Of a stretch of 64,000 nt of DNA, positions 53,091 to 61,750 are shown piece after piece. A program made the position numbers and the translations under genes. Within the stretch, counting starts at the first letter, position 1, and each line of letters starts with the position of its first letter. Below the pieces are notes generated by a model, which did no database searches, was not told where the DNA came from, and saw nothing but the letters and a program-made list of their open reading frames with translations. Source of the stretch: Niastella yeongjuensis (GTDB taxonomy: Bacteria; Bacteroidota; Bacteroidia; Chitinophagales; Chitinophagaceae); assembly GCF_900110245.1 (NCBI RefSeq), contig NZ_FOCZ01000005.1:434001-498000 (forward strand). The letters run 5' to 3'.

Positions 53091-54035
53091 ATGACTATCT
53101 GTTTAGACATGATGGGCGGAGACTTTGCGCCATTGGAGGCTGTAAAGGGTATCCGCGATTACCTGACAGAAGCTGCTAATCCGGCTCTGTTGTTTCTAGT
53201 GGGTGATGAAGCGCAGATAAATCCATTACTGCAGGAATATAAAATACCGGCCGATAAGGTTAAGGTAATTCACGCCCCCCAGGTAATAGATTATAATGAA
53301 TCTCCTACCAAAGCGTTGAAAGAAAAGCAGCAATCGTCTATCGCTGTGGGCTTTCACTTGCTGGCTACAGGAAAAGCGGGTGCATTTATAAGCGCCGGCA
53401 ATACCGGAGCCATGCTGGTGGGTGCTATGTATAGCATTAAACCCATGGAAGGTGTTCTGCGGCCTACTATTTCTACCATTATTCCCAAAGACAACGGAAA
53501 CACCGGTCTGTTGCTCGATGTTGGTCTTAATGCCGACTGTAAACCCGAGCACCTGAACCAGTTTGCCCTGTTGGGTTCGCTGTACGCAAAACACATTCTG
53601 GGTATTGATAATCCGCGTGTGGCATTGTTGAATATTGGCGAGGAAGAAGGCAAAGGTAACCTGCTGGCACAAGGCACCTATCCCCTGCTGAAAGAAAATG
53701 ACCAGATCAATTTCACAGGCAATGTGGAAGGCCGCGATGTGTTTCTCGATAAAGCCGACGTAGTGGTTTGTGATGGATTCACCGGAAATGTGATCCTGAA
53801 AATGGCCGAGTCAATTTACGAGATCACCCACCGCAAAGAAATAAAACACGAGTACCTCGACCGGTTCAATTTTGAATTGTACGGCGGCACTCCGGTTTTA
53901 GGCGTTGCCAAACCAGTGATCATTGCCCACGGTATTTCTAAAGCCAAGGCATTCGTTGCTATGATAAACCTGGCCGAAAAAATGATTGCCACCGACCTGA
54001 TGGGTAAAATGAAAGCCAGTTTCGAATCGAAATAA
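53091..54035 (+). CDS. plsX: Phosphate acyltransferase PlsX
   Basis: 314 aa from ATG 53091; an upstream TTG at 53082 adds three residues but the ATG matches the family N terminus (TICLDMMGGDFAPLEAVKG). Other family segments: AGAFISAGNTGAMLVGAM, TGLLLDVGLNADCKPEHL, VALLNIGEEEGKGN, VVVCDGFTGNVILK and GVAKPVIIAHG. It makes acyl-phosphate from acyl-ACP for phospholipid synthesis. Gene order with rpmF is typical. Confidence 0.97.
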   Translation: MTICLDMMGGDFAPLEAVKGIRDYLTEAANPALLFLVGDEAQINPLLQEYKIPADKVKVIHAPQVIDYNESPTKALKEKQQSSIAVGFHLLATGKAGAFISAGNTGAMLVGAMYSIKPMEGVLRPTISTIIPKDNGNTGLLLDVGLNADCKPEHLNQFALLGSLYAKHILGIDNPRVALLNIGEEEGKGNLLAQGTYPLLKENDQINFTGNVEGRDVFLDKADVVVCDGFTGNVILKMAESIYEITHRKEIKHEYLDRFNFELYGGTPVLGVAKPVIIAHGISKAKAFVAMINLAEKMIATDLMGKMKASFESK

Positions 54036-54060
54036 TCCTTCACCGTTCAACATATTATTA

Positions 54061-54084
54061 ATCCCCGACCGCAACGTCGGGGAT
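54061..54084 (+). terminator. Terminator of plsX
   Basis: ATCCCCGAC (54061-54069) pairs with GTCGGGGAT (54076-54084), 6-base loop, then six more T. Confidence 0.9.
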
Positions 54085-54105
54085 TTTTTTATTTACCTTC
54101 CTTTT

Positions 54106-55035
54106 ATGAACGAGATCATTGGTTACCTGCGCAATTACATTCAATCTATTAACCGCTCCGTTTTTCTGCTCACTACCCTCCTGGTTGCCATTGCCATTAC
54201 CTTAAATTATACCCTCAGCATAGAACCAGCTATTGTTGCGCTGTCTTCCTGGCCCCTGCGCATAGCCGGGTTCCTGATGCTGTTTGGGTTTATTTTTTCT
54301 ACTGCCTGGGTATTGCAATTCCTGGCAGCCCCGTCCACTATTCCCAACGACAGGTTCTTTTTTGTGTTGCTGCTGATGGCGCCGGCCATTTTCGCCGTCA
54401 AGATCACCTTTACCGAAGTAACCAGTTACCTTACGGCGCACTTCACTTTCCCCTGGAACCAATATTGGAACAAAGTGCTCGACTGGCCTTTAAAACTACT
54501 GGTGGTAGCCCTGTCAGTCACCGCATTGTGGCGACTAGGCCGTTTTGAAGGCCCCATAGCCGGCGTACAGGCAAAAGGCTTTACTGTCAGACCCTATTTA
54601 CTATTACTGACGGCGATGGTGCCACTGATCGCTTTTGCAGCTACGCAAAACGATTTTTTACATACGTATCCCAAGGTGCAACGCATCAATATGATCGATC
54701 AACACGTGCAGCATGGCATTGCCTGGAAAGCCTTGTATGAACTTTCCTATGGGATTGACTTTGTAACTATTGAGTTTTTCTTTCGCGGATTTCTGGTGCT
54801 TGCTTTTGCCCGCCTCGCCGGAAAACATGCCATATTACCGGTTGCAGCGTTCTACTGCTCCATTCACTTTGGGAAACCACTGTTCGAATGTATTACTTCT
54901 TATTTCGGTGGTATTATTCTGGGCGCAGTAGTGTACAATACGCGTAGTATCTGGGGTGGATTAATAGTACACCTCGGCATTGCCTGGCTCATGGAACTGG
55001 CAGGTTACCTGGGACATATTTATAAAGGATGGTAA
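54106..55035 (+). CDS. CPBP-family-like membrane protein (variant active site)
   Basis: 309 aa with about eight membrane helices. CPBP protease motifs are recognisable but altered: motif 1 is TIEFFFRGF (Glu223 and Arg227 kept, first Glu replaced by Ile222), motif 2 is CSIHFGKP (His254) and motif 3 is IVHLGIAWL (His289, without the usual Asn). Activity is uncertain but the family placement is good. It starts 22 bases after the plsX terminator. Confidence 0.8.
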   Translation: MNEIIGYLRNYIQSINRSVFLLTTLLVAIAITLNYTLSIEPAIVALSSWPLRIAGFLMLFGFIFSTAWVLQFLAAPSTIPNDRFFFVLLLMAPAIFAVKITFTEVTSYLTAHFTFPWNQYWNKVLDWPLKLLVVALSVTALWRLGRFEGPIAGVQAKGFTVRPYLLLLTAMVPLIAFAATQNDFLHTYPKVQRINMIDQHVQHGIAWKALYELSYGIDFVTIEFFFRGFLVLAFARLAGKHAILPVAAFYCSIHFGKPLFECITSYFGGIILGAVVYNTRSIWGGLIVHLGIAWLMELAGYLGHIYKGW

Positions 55036-55050
55036 ATAAAGACCGCGATA

Positions 55051-55257
55051 CTACAGTAAAGCGAGATTAGTCTGTTTTATGTAAGCACAAAAAGGATATT
55101 CCTGTGCAATAGCATTCAAACGTGCAATTGTTTCTTCACTGGGAGGAGTAGGAAGTATTTTCTCTAAACGTTTTTCAACCGGGGTAGCGTTTTCGAAGGG
55201 ATGGATAGAAATGCTGCCTGTAGCAGATACCAAATTGAAAGTGGTTTTCTTTTTCAT
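55051..55257 (-). CDS. Small protein, paralogue A (PPSEE...YPFC tail)
   Basis: 68 aa from ATG 55257 (MKKKTTFNLVSATGSISIHP). The C-terminal half reads PTPPSEETIARLNAIAQEYP, then FCAYIKQTNLALL. The same tail, with identical spacing, is found in the small protein at 55565-55792. No signal peptide or known domain is visible; one cysteine. The two genes point the same way, about 300 bases apart. A conserved tail on a variable N-terminal half would fit a peptide recognised by a partner protein, but no partner is known. Confidence 0.7.
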   Translation of the reverse strand: MKKKTTFNLVSATGSISIHPFENATPVEKRLEKILPTPPSEETIARLNAIAQEYPFCAYIKQTNLALL

Positions 55258-55263
55258 GCACAA

Positions 55264-55564
55264 AATTTACAAGTAATGAAAAAATGTAATTAAACAGGCT
55301 TTCCTTGGATACGTGCGCTACTTAAAAATCAGAGAACAGCTTATTCATTAGGCAAGAAAAAGAGAGACTCGTTAATCGTTCATTCAAATGGCTAGCGGAA
55401 ATAATGAAAGGAAGAAGTATATATAACAATTAATCCGATCTATTCAAAGATAGATTAAATTCGGGTAAAGTGGAAGCTTTTAACAAAAAAAACAATTCTT
55501 CTCTAGGAAAAACAACGGTATAAGGAAATCTGGTTATCAAAATCATACAAATTGCTTCCCTGGA
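55264..55564. other. Intergenic region between the small paralogues
   Basis: About 300 A/T-rich bases; no gene, further copy of the conserved tail, or clear hairpin was found. It presumably holds the promoter of paralogue A. Confidence 0.4.
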
Positions 55565-55792
55565 TCATAATGGATCATGATCTTTCTGTTTATAGTAAAC
55601 GCAAAAAGGATATTGCTTTCCTAATTGGTTTAGCCTTTCAATCATTTCCTCAGATGGAGGCGGAACAATGTTCGAAATAGTTTCAACAGCTGTTGAGCTG
55701 ATCCGGATCCTGTTTGCGCGGCGTGTAAGCCTTCTCGAAATAACTGGCAACTCCATAGCAGGAGAATAAATGGTTACCGATGATTTTTTCAT
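55565..55792 (-). CDS. Small protein, paralogue B (PPSEE...YPFC tail)
   Basis: 75 aa from ATG 55792 (MKKSSVTIYSPAMELPVISR). A basic middle (RRLTRRANRIRISS) is followed by VPPPSEEMIERLNQLGKQYP and FCVYYKQKDHDPL. It shares with paralogue A the pattern PPSEE-x-I-x-RLN-x5-YPFC-x-Y-x-KQ and the same six residues' distance to the end, while the N-terminal halves differ. No known family was recognised. Confidence 0.7.
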   Translation of the reverse strand: MKKSSVTIYSPAMELPVISRRLTRRANRIRISSTAVETISNIVPPPSEEMIERLNQLGKQYPFCVYYKQKDHDPL

Positions 55793-56137
55793 ACGTTCAA
55801 CTTTATATGGTTATCAGATGGTGGTCCCCAATGTAAATATGTATGGCTTCCTTAGGCCTTGCGGTATCAGCTACCTATCAAACATAGAAATAACCAAAAG
55901 GTTCATTGAGTACAGACTCTTTAATTGAAACGGGTGAGACTTAACATTTCAGTAGTAAAATTCCAGATTTAGAGCCGTAATAATGAGGTCATAAAGTTAT
56001 TTAAAAATTAAATCTTTTTCTAATGCTATCCAAATTATTTATATAAGAAGTAAGAAAAAAAATTACGCCTGATGATCACTGAAAGACCGTCAGGCGTAAC
56101 AAAAAATCTTCTAAAAATAACGTTGTTGGTACGTTAA
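55793..56137. other. Intergenic region with one terminator
   Basis: A/T-rich, no gene supported; contains the terminator at 56063-56099. Confidence 0.45.
56063..56099 (-). terminator. Terminator of the DUF4397 gene
   Basis: TTACGCCTGA (56063-56072) pairs with TCAGGCGTAA (56090-56099); on the minus strand it is followed by a run of eight T. Confidence 0.85.
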
Positions 56138-56860
56138 CTAATCTACAGATTGTAAGTAATCGATTCCAATTGCATTCGCGCCAGTTCCACTCTTTTTACC
56201 TCTTAAATAAATGGTGAACGCATTGAACTGAGTAAGGTTAACACCACTCAATGAGGAAATCGTTGAATCGGTACCTGACTTCTTTACAGTTACCGTCACA
56301 GCAGCAGGTGTAACAGGTGAGAACTGGTTATAATAACTTGAATATACATTGTCTGCATAAGAGCGACCAGAAGAGATGAGGTTATTGTCAAAATAAACAT
56401 CTACATCTTCAATTTCAGGAGCTAAATGAAAAAAGCGGAAGAATGCTTTATCATTGGTCAGCATGGAGTAATCATCAGCAATTTTGGCAGCACCTACGTG
56501 AGTTGAATCAATGTTATACAATAACAACGTAGCATATTCTAATGAATCGTATAAGCTGTTGCTTATCGAAGCAACAATGCTATCGCTGCCAGCTTTTTTG
56601 AAACCGATTGCATAAACACCAGGGTCCAGGGCTGAATAAGTAGACACTGATCCCGCTGCTATCGCAGACGATGCCTGTTTATCATTAAACCAAACTTCAA
56701 CTGCAGGGCTCCAGGGTGCCAGATGCATGAGTGAAATGTAAGTTTTGGGTGCACTCGTGGAATTTGAGGTTTGCTTTAAACAACTACTCAACGCCACAGA
56801 AACAAAAGCCAATACACCCAATACCCAAAAAGCATTTTTTCTTACTTGCACAGTTTTCAT
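56138..56860 (-). CDS. DUF4397 domain lipoprotein
   Basis: 240 aa. Lipobox VALSSC near residue 27. Two similar beta domains of about 100 residues: the first with YISLMHLAPWSPAVEVWFND and YSALDPGVYAIGFKKAGSDS, the second with AFFRFFHLAPEIEDVDVYFD, AAVTVTVKKSGTDSTI and FTIYLRGKKSG. The HLAP-x-x-x-x-V-x-V/D-x-W/Y-F pattern marks DUF4397. Cell-surface or periplasmic; function unknown. Confidence 0.9.
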   Translation of the reverse strand: MKTVQVRKNAFWVLGVLAFVSVALSSCLKQTSNSTSAPKTYISLMHLAPWSPAVEVWFNDKQASSAIAAGSVSTYSALDPGVYAIGFKKAGSDSIVASISNSLYDSLEYATLLLYNIDSTHVGAAKIADDYSMLTNDKAFFRFFHLAPEIEDVDVYFDNNLISSGRSYADNVYSSYYNQFSPVTPAAVTVTVKKSGTDSTISSLSGVNLTQFNAFTIYLRGKKSGTGANAIGIDYLQSVD

Positions 56861-57040
56861 TTTAAGTTAACAAATTTTGATTGTCGCAGTTTTTATCACC
56901 TGAGTTGTAAATATTAGAAAATTCGCTCTCAGACTGCAAATTTACCAATTAGTTTAGCCAGATATAACGATTTTCTGGCCTTTATGACAAACAAGCACCT
57001 GCTTACGTTGCACCTTCTTATGCATATTAATTGATTATAA

Positions 57041-57067
57041 AACAAAAAGAGCCCGAAGGCTCCTTTT
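57041..57067 (-). terminator. Terminator of the DUF6600 gene
   Basis: On the minus strand GAGCC-TTCG-GGCTC with a stable TTCG loop followed by TTTTTGTTTT. It lies 19 bases past the gene end at 57086. Confidence 0.8.
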
Positions 57068-57085
57068 ATAGTTGAAAAAAATATC

Positions 57086-58399
57086 TCAGTTGTGTCGCCA
57101 GCCGCCGTGTCCCTGGCCACGATCGCCCCGGTCGCGATTGTTGCCGCCATTCTGCTGGCCACCGCCAAAACCGCCATTTGGTCTGTTTTCCGTCACAGGG
57201 TTCCGCCGTTCAAATTGAGGCTGTTGCCGGCGTTCTTCAAACTGGCGGCGATTATTTTCTGCCTCTGCATTCCGCTGGCGCGTCAATTGCTCCCGTTGCT
57301 GACGTTCTTCAAACTGACGCCGGTTATTCGCATCATCGTTTCTCTGCCGCATCATTTGCTCCTGCTGTTGCCGCCTGTCTTCAAACTGGCGCCGGTTATT
57401 TTCTGCCTCTGCATTCCGCTGGCGCGTCATTTGCTCCCGTTGCTGACGTTCTTCAAACTGACGCCGGTTATTCGCATCATCATTTCTCTGCCGTATCATT
57501 TGCTCCTGTTGTTGCCTTCTTTGTTCAAAACCATCCCTGTTATTTCCCGGGCGGTCGTTATTGCCCCCAAAGCGATTGCCGCGGTTATCCGCTACCTCAT
57601 TGCGTTGATCATGGCTGAACCGCTGAACCCGTTCGGGCGCATAGCGATTGTTATCGCGGTTTACCCGTGGGCGGTAAATAGCCACTTCATTATTGCGGAA
57701 ACTTGATCTGCCGGGTCTGGCAACATCCCTGATGCCCACCGGCCGAATTGTTTGCCGCGTATACCGTTCCACTTCATGTCGGCCCGGGCCGGTTACGTAC
57801 ACATTCCGCTCGCGGTGATAATTATTAATGATGGTGGTATTGCTGATGAAGGTAACGTTGCGCTGAACGCCATAACAGTGGCTGTATACCTGCGGAGAGG
57901 CAATATACTGCCGGTCAACAAAACACCAGTAATTGCTGGGTGGTGAATAATTACCGAAAGAAAGACTTACGCCAACATTGAATTGAGGACCCAGTGGCGC
58001 CCAACCATAGTAATCACCGCCACTGCGCCAGCAAACCCAGGCTGGCGACCAATCATAGCCCGGCATCCAAAGCCAGCCATAGTAATCGTCGTAAAACCAG
58101 CGGCCGTAGTGAAAAGGCGCCCAGCCCCATGAATAATCCGATACCCACATCCATTCATATTCATCGGTCCATACCCAGTGCCCGTTGGTGCTGTACGGTC
58201 TGAAATCGGCCCCCATGTCGGGGCGCCAAACATACCCGTATTCGGGATAATCGATCCAGTTTCCATATGGCGCCAGTTCATCGTAAAAGGTCTGGTACGA
58301 AACCTGTTCTTCCACCTGGGCAGTCGCTTTATTCTGAACGCTGCCAAACAGTAATAACAAAAGTATTACCGGCGTACTGATTATTGCAATTCGTTTCAT
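57086..58399 (-). CDS. DUF6600-type secreted protein with Gln/Arg/Asn repeat tail
   Basis: 437 aa. Signal peptide (IISTPVILLLLLFGSVQN). Residues 35-160 form an aromatic-rich domain with regularly spaced Trp/Tyr: FYDELAPYGNWIDYPEYGYV, GHWVWTDEYEWMWVSDYSWG and GRWFYDDYYGWLWMPGYDWS, the DUF6600 pattern. From about residue 245 the chain is Arg/Asn/Gln-rich with two near-identical 48-residue repeats (294-341 and 342-389; RRQQQEQM...RNAEAENNRRQ) and a Gly/Asn tail. It is probably an extracellular or periplasmic structural protein with a charged coiled or disordered tail. Confidence 0.85.
   Translation of the reverse strand: MKRIAIISTPVILLLLLFGSVQNKATAQVEEQVSYQTFYDELAPYGNWIDYPEYGYVWRPDMGADFRPYSTNGHWVWTDEYEWMWVSDYSWGWAPFHYGRWFYDDYYGWLWMPGYDWSPAWVCWRSGGDYYGWAPLGPQFNVGVSLSFGNYSPPSNYWCFVDRQYIASPQVYSHCYGVQRNVTFISNTTIINNYHRERNVYVTGPGRHEVERYTRQTIRPVGIRDVARPGRSSFRNNEVAIYRPRVNRDNNRYAPERVQRFSHDQRNEVADNRGNRFGGNNDRPGNNRDGFEQRRQQQEQMIRQRNDDANNRRQFEERQQREQMTRQRNAEAENNRRQFEDRRQQQEQMMRQRNDDANNRRQFEERQQREQLTRQRNAEAENNRRQFEERRQQPQFERRNPVTENRPNGGFGGGQQNGGNNRDRGDRGQGHGGWRHN
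57233..57520 (-). repeat. Two tandem 144-bp repeats inside the DUF6600 gene
   Basis: The period is 48 codons (residues 294-341 and 342-389). The translated copies differ at only a few positions (MI/MM, QMT/QLT, FED/FEE), so copy-number change by slippage or recombination is plausible while the frame is kept. Confidence 0.8.
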
Positions 58400-58596
58400 T
58401 TAGGTGAGTTTTAGAATACATGATCGAAGAAGTGCGGGAAACCGCTCAACCCCCTTCTTATCAGGTTAGAAACGAATACAATGCCGACGTTTAGGCACTT
58501 ATGCCTTTTAATAATACTTTATGTGAAGGAAGCGATAAAACCGCATTTTAACGAAACGACAGTGCAACTATTAAACGGGTGGCCCCAAATAAAGAG

Positions 58597-58638
58597 CCCC
58601 ATCAACCTCTCCGCCAGCTGGCGGAAAGGTTGATGGGG
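58597..58638 (-). repeat. Dispersed palindrome, copy 2, within a terminator-like hairpin
   Basis: The core TCCGCCAGCTGGCGGA (58610-58625) is nested in arms CCCCATCAACCT (58597-58608) and AGGTTGATGGGG (58627-58638). It lies just downstream of the polysaccharide deacetylase gene; on the minus strand CTCTTTATT follows the hairpin, so it may also terminate that transcript. Confidence 0.7.
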
Positions 58639-58671
58639 TTAATAGCTTAATGTATGTTGACCGGCGATTAA

Positions 58672-59586
58672 TTAATTATAGTGGAACCCTTCGTGCATTG
58701 ACTTATACAGGGAAGCAGGTTTCATAGCAGGTACAATGATGCGGCGGATGGTGTATAAAGGATCCTGCTCGTCGCGTTTTGAATACAGTTGGAACGCAGC
58801 GATCATGCCTCTCTTTTTCAACTCGGGAATAGCTTCAGGATTCCACAAGCCAAATGGATAGGCAAAGTACTGGATCTTTTTACCAGTAATAGCTTCCAGT
58901 TGTTTGGTTGGCTTTTCAATTTGCGTTTCCCAGTCTTTACCCTGGTATTTCTTTACATTATGGTGGTCCCAGGTGTGTGAACCGATCACATGGCCATGGT
59001 CTGAAAGATCCTTGATCTGTTCTTTGCTCATATATCGTGGGCGGCCGATTGAAACGGTCATCACAAAGAATACTCCTTTATAACCGTATTTATCCAGCAA
59101 AGGCTTTGCAACAGTATATTGATCCAGATCGGTATCATCGAAGGTAAGCATCACCGGTTTTGACGGCAATGGCGTTCCTTCGTTCAGGTAAGCATATAAC
59201 TGATCGGGAAGAATAGTATGATAACCGCTATCGCTCAGCATTTTTATCTGCTCGGCTAAGGAAGCAGGCGGAATAATATAATCTTTGGCTGATTTGGAAT
59301 CAGTAGGCTTCCAGTCGCGGATCTGGTGATAACATAAAACAGGTACTTCCGGGCGTCCCAAAATGGTTTTGGGATCAGCTACTTTCATTCCATCAACCGA
59401 TGGCATCGGTTCGGAATTTGCTTCCCTGGCTTTGCCGGGAGTTGGAAGTTCCGGATTGTTAGAGCCGATTGCATCGGCCACTTTGGCTGAAGGGCCTTCG
59501 TGACAATTAGCTGCCATAAAACAGAACAAAGCAATTGTCAGAATAGCTATCAATTCAGGCTTCGAGCGAAATGTGTGTGTCTTCAT
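58672..59586 (-). CDS. Polysaccharide deacetylase lipoprotein
   Basis: 304 aa from ATG 59586, which opens a lipoprotein signal (lipobox FMAANC, Cys28); the frame upstream is read-through. The NodB-type catalytic domain has VLCYHQI (85-88), VMLTFDDTDLDQY (metal-binding Asp151), and IGSHTWDHHN (His204 and His208), the Asp-His-His zinc triad. YFAYPFGLWNPEAIPELKKR is the downstream family motif. It removes acyl groups from an extracytoplasmic glycan; substrate unknown. Confidence 0.93.
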   Translation of the reverse strand: MKTHTFRSKPELIAILTIALFCFMAANCHEGPSAKVADAIGSNNPELPTPGKAREANSEPMPSVDGMKVADPKTILGRPEVPVLCYHQIRDWKPTDSKSAKDYIIPPASLAEQIKMLSDSGYHTILPDQLYAYLNEGTPLPSKPVMLTFDDTDLDQYTVAKPLLDKYGYKGVFFVMTVSIGRPRYMSKEQIKDLSDHGHVIGSHTWDHHNVKKYQGKDWETQIEKPTKQLEAITGKKIQYFAYPFGLWNPEAIPELKKRGMIAAFQLYSKRDEQDPLYTIRRIIVPAMKPASLYKSMHEGFHYN

Positions 59587-59813
59587 AGAATGGCGCAAAC
59601 TTACGTAAAATAGGCATTGCGTAAACGTGTAAAACCCCTTATTTGTTGTAGAATGTACGATACACCTGCCACTTTTTTTGCACATATTGTGTAGAGCTTT
59701 TAACCTTTGCAGTATTTACTATGCACCCTTACAAATTACCCTATATTGAAACGTTGAAAATACCATTAACGGAACAATAACGACGGTCATACCTTACCTT
59801 GCGACTTGAGAAT

Positions 59814-60461
59814 ATGAACCAGGTAAAAGATTATTATAAAATTCTGGAACTACCCACAACCGCTACGTTGCAGGATATAAAGCGATCGTTTCGCCGGCTG
59901 GCTCAGCAATACCATCCCGACAAAAACGACGGCAGCCATATGGCCGCTGCTCATTTCCGCGAAATACAGGAAGCCTACAAAACGTTAAGCGATCCCAAAA
60001 AGCGGGAAGCATATCATTACCAACGCTGGTATGTTCGCAGTACCGGAAAACCATTTGCCAGCGCTCCCCTTACTCCTACCCACATTTTGCAGGAATGCCG
60101 CCTGTTACAACAGTACGTAGCGTCCATGAATCTGTTCCACCTTCGATATGACGCAGTGAGCCTCCACATTCGCGAACTGCTTTCTGAAAGCGCCATGGGC
60201 ATGTTATTGGAACAAAATGATGTGGCAGTTAATCAATCCATCATTCAAAGCGTGTTAACAGCGATTCAACCATTGCCCAAAAAATACTTTATACCAATAG
60301 CAAACCTGTTATTAAAGCTGGCCGGTGATGATGTGACCACCCGTTCAACCATTGAACAGGCCCTCACCAATAAAAAACAACGGCATATATGGGATAAATA
60401 TAAATGGGTGTTGATGTTGGTTATTACTGCCCTTATTTGCTGGTTCATTTATCATTTATAG
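59814..60461 (+). CDS. J-domain protein with a C-terminal membrane anchor
   Basis: 215 aa from ATG 59814. The J domain occupies residues 6-70: DYYKILELPTTATLQDIKRS, HPD at 34-36, EIQEAYKTLSDPKKREAYH. The middle is a unique helical domain (about 85-190). The last 20 residues, WVLMLVITALICWFIYHL, are a single membrane helix, so the protein is tail-anchored. It probably recruits DnaK/Hsp70 to the inner membrane. Confidence 0.9.
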   Translation: MNQVKDYYKILELPTTATLQDIKRSFRRLAQQYHPDKNDGSHMAAAHFREIQEAYKTLSDPKKREAYHYQRWYVRSTGKPFASAPLTPTHILQECRLLQQYVASMNLFHLRYDAVSLHIRELLSESAMGMLLEQNDVAVNQSIIQSVLTAIQPLPKKYFIPIANLLLKLAGDDVTTRSTIEQALTNKKQRHIWDKYKWVLMLVITALICWFIYHL

Positions 60462-60504
60462 CGGTTGTTGAGTTATCTTTATTTTTACACTTTATAGAAT
60501 TCAT

Positions 60505-61059
60505 ATGGCACGCACACCTTCTGTAATGACACCACTGGGAGCAACAGCACCCGATTTTACGCTGCCTGATACCCTAAGCGGGAAAGACGTTTCCCTGGCG
60601 GCAGCAAAAGGCGCCAAAGCCACCGTGATCATGTTCATTTGTAACCATTGCCCCTTTGTGAAACATGTAAATGCAGCATTGGTAAAGCTGGGAAATGATT
60701 ATAAAGACAAAGGCATTGGTTTTATTGCCATCAGCTCCAACGACGTGGCCAGTTACCCCGACGATGGACCGGAACAAATGAAACTGGTAGCAGCACAACA
60801 ACAGTATCCCTTTCCTTATTTATACGATGAATCACAAGAAGTAGCCAAAGCATATGAAGCAGCCTGTACGCCCGACTTCTTTGTTTATGATGGCAATCTG
60901 CAGTTGGCCTATCGTGGCCAGCTCGATGACTCACGCCCGGGTAACGACAAGCCGGTTTCAGGCGCCGATCTCCGTAACGCGCTGGACCATTTGATAGCAG
61001 GTAAAGAAGTACCAGCCGATCAAAAGCCAAGTATCGGGTGTAGCATCAAGTGGAAATGA
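60505..61059 (+). CDS. Thioredoxin-like / redoxin family protein
   Basis: 184 aa, cytoplasmic. ATAPDFTLPDTLSGKDVSL begins the AhpC/TSA-like fold; the redox pair is Cys46-x2-Cys49 in FICNHCPFVKHVNA, followed by IGFIAISSNDVASYPDDGPE, CTPDFFVYDG (cis-Pro region) and QLDDSRPGNDKPVSG. This NHCPFVKH type is a widespread thiol oxidoreductase with unclear partner. Confidence 0.92.
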   Translation: MARTPSVMTPLGATAPDFTLPDTLSGKDVSLAAAKGAKATVIMFICNHCPFVKHVNAALVKLGNDYKDKGIGFIAISSNDVASYPDDGPEQMKLVAAQQQYPFPYLYDESQEVAKAYEAACTPDFFVYDGNLQLAYRGQLDDSRPGNDKPVSGADLRNALDHLIAGKEVPADQKPSIGCSIKWK

Positions 61060-61063
61060 GCAA

Positions 61064-61660
61064 TTAAAAAGGGGGAAATCCGGGGATCAGCATAGGCACC
61101 CGGGATTTATACACTTTGTATTTTTCACCAAACAGGGCCGCCAGCTTTTTTTCTTCCAGCCTGGCGCCCCAAACGGTATACAGCGTTATAACCAGGCAGG
61201 CCAGTAAATTTTTCACATAAGGGAAAATAAAAAACAGCGACCAGATCGTCAACAAGGTGCCGAAATACAAAGGGTGACGCATATACCGGTTCAATCCGGT
61301 CAACTCCAATTCCACCGGTGCCTGTTTTGAATAAAAAACACTAATGCCGCTGAGTGAGAAGAAATATTTTTTAATCAATGCACCCATTATGACCAGTCCG
61401 GCCACCAATGGCAAACCTAACAACACCTTTAGCCATACCGGGGCCACATACAACAACCCGCTTTGCAAATACACCTGGTACACCAGAATACCAATTAAGG
61501 TAATCCCCGCAAATACCGAATAAGAAAAAGAGTAATATTTATAATATAACCCGAGCCACCGCTGCATAAACCGCTTCCACCAGTCGGCCGCCAGCAAACT
61601 GTGTAAAATGCCAAAAAGCAACCATAGCACAACGAGAATAATATGATTAATTAGAAGCAT
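61064..61660 (-). CDS. Isoprenylcysteine methyltransferase-like membrane protein
   Basis: 198 aa from ATG 61660; the longer frame translates the repeats at 61702-61786 and is rejected. About five membrane helices. The C-terminal ICMT/PEMT motif is present: LNRYMRHPLYFGTLLTIWSL and LEEKKLAALFGEKYKVYKSR followed by VPMLIPGF. The family methylates lipid or isoprenoid-linked groups using SAM at the membrane. It converges on the redoxin gene with 4 bases between stops. Confidence 0.85.
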   Translation of the reverse strand: MLLINHIILVVLWLLFGILHSLLAADWWKRFMQRWLGLYYKYYSFSYSVFAGITLIGILVYQVYLQSGLLYVAPVWLKVLLGLPLVAGLVIMGALIKKYFFSLSGISVFYSKQAPVELELTGLNRYMRHPLYFGTLLTIWSLFFIFPYVKNLLACLVITLYTVWGARLEEKKLAALFGEKYKVYKSRVPMLIPGFPPF

Positions 61661-61701
61661 CTGGTTTGTTAAGTTACTGATTTTAATGGAAGGGCGTGAA
61701 A

Positions 61702-61736
61702 GGCAGAGGGCAGAAGGCAGAGGGCAGAGGGCAGAG
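61702..61736. repeat. Tandem 7-bp repeats (GGCAGAG type)
   Basis: Five head-to-tail units of GGCAGAG, one with a G-to-A change at its last base, followed by further partial units. Confidence 0.7.
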
Positions 61737-61750
61737 GGAAAAGGCAGTAG

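Noticed and set aside
57092-57706. 204-residue plus-strand frame opposite the DUF6600 gene
   Set aside because: Leu/Pro-rich antisense shadow of the 144-bp repeats of the real gene.
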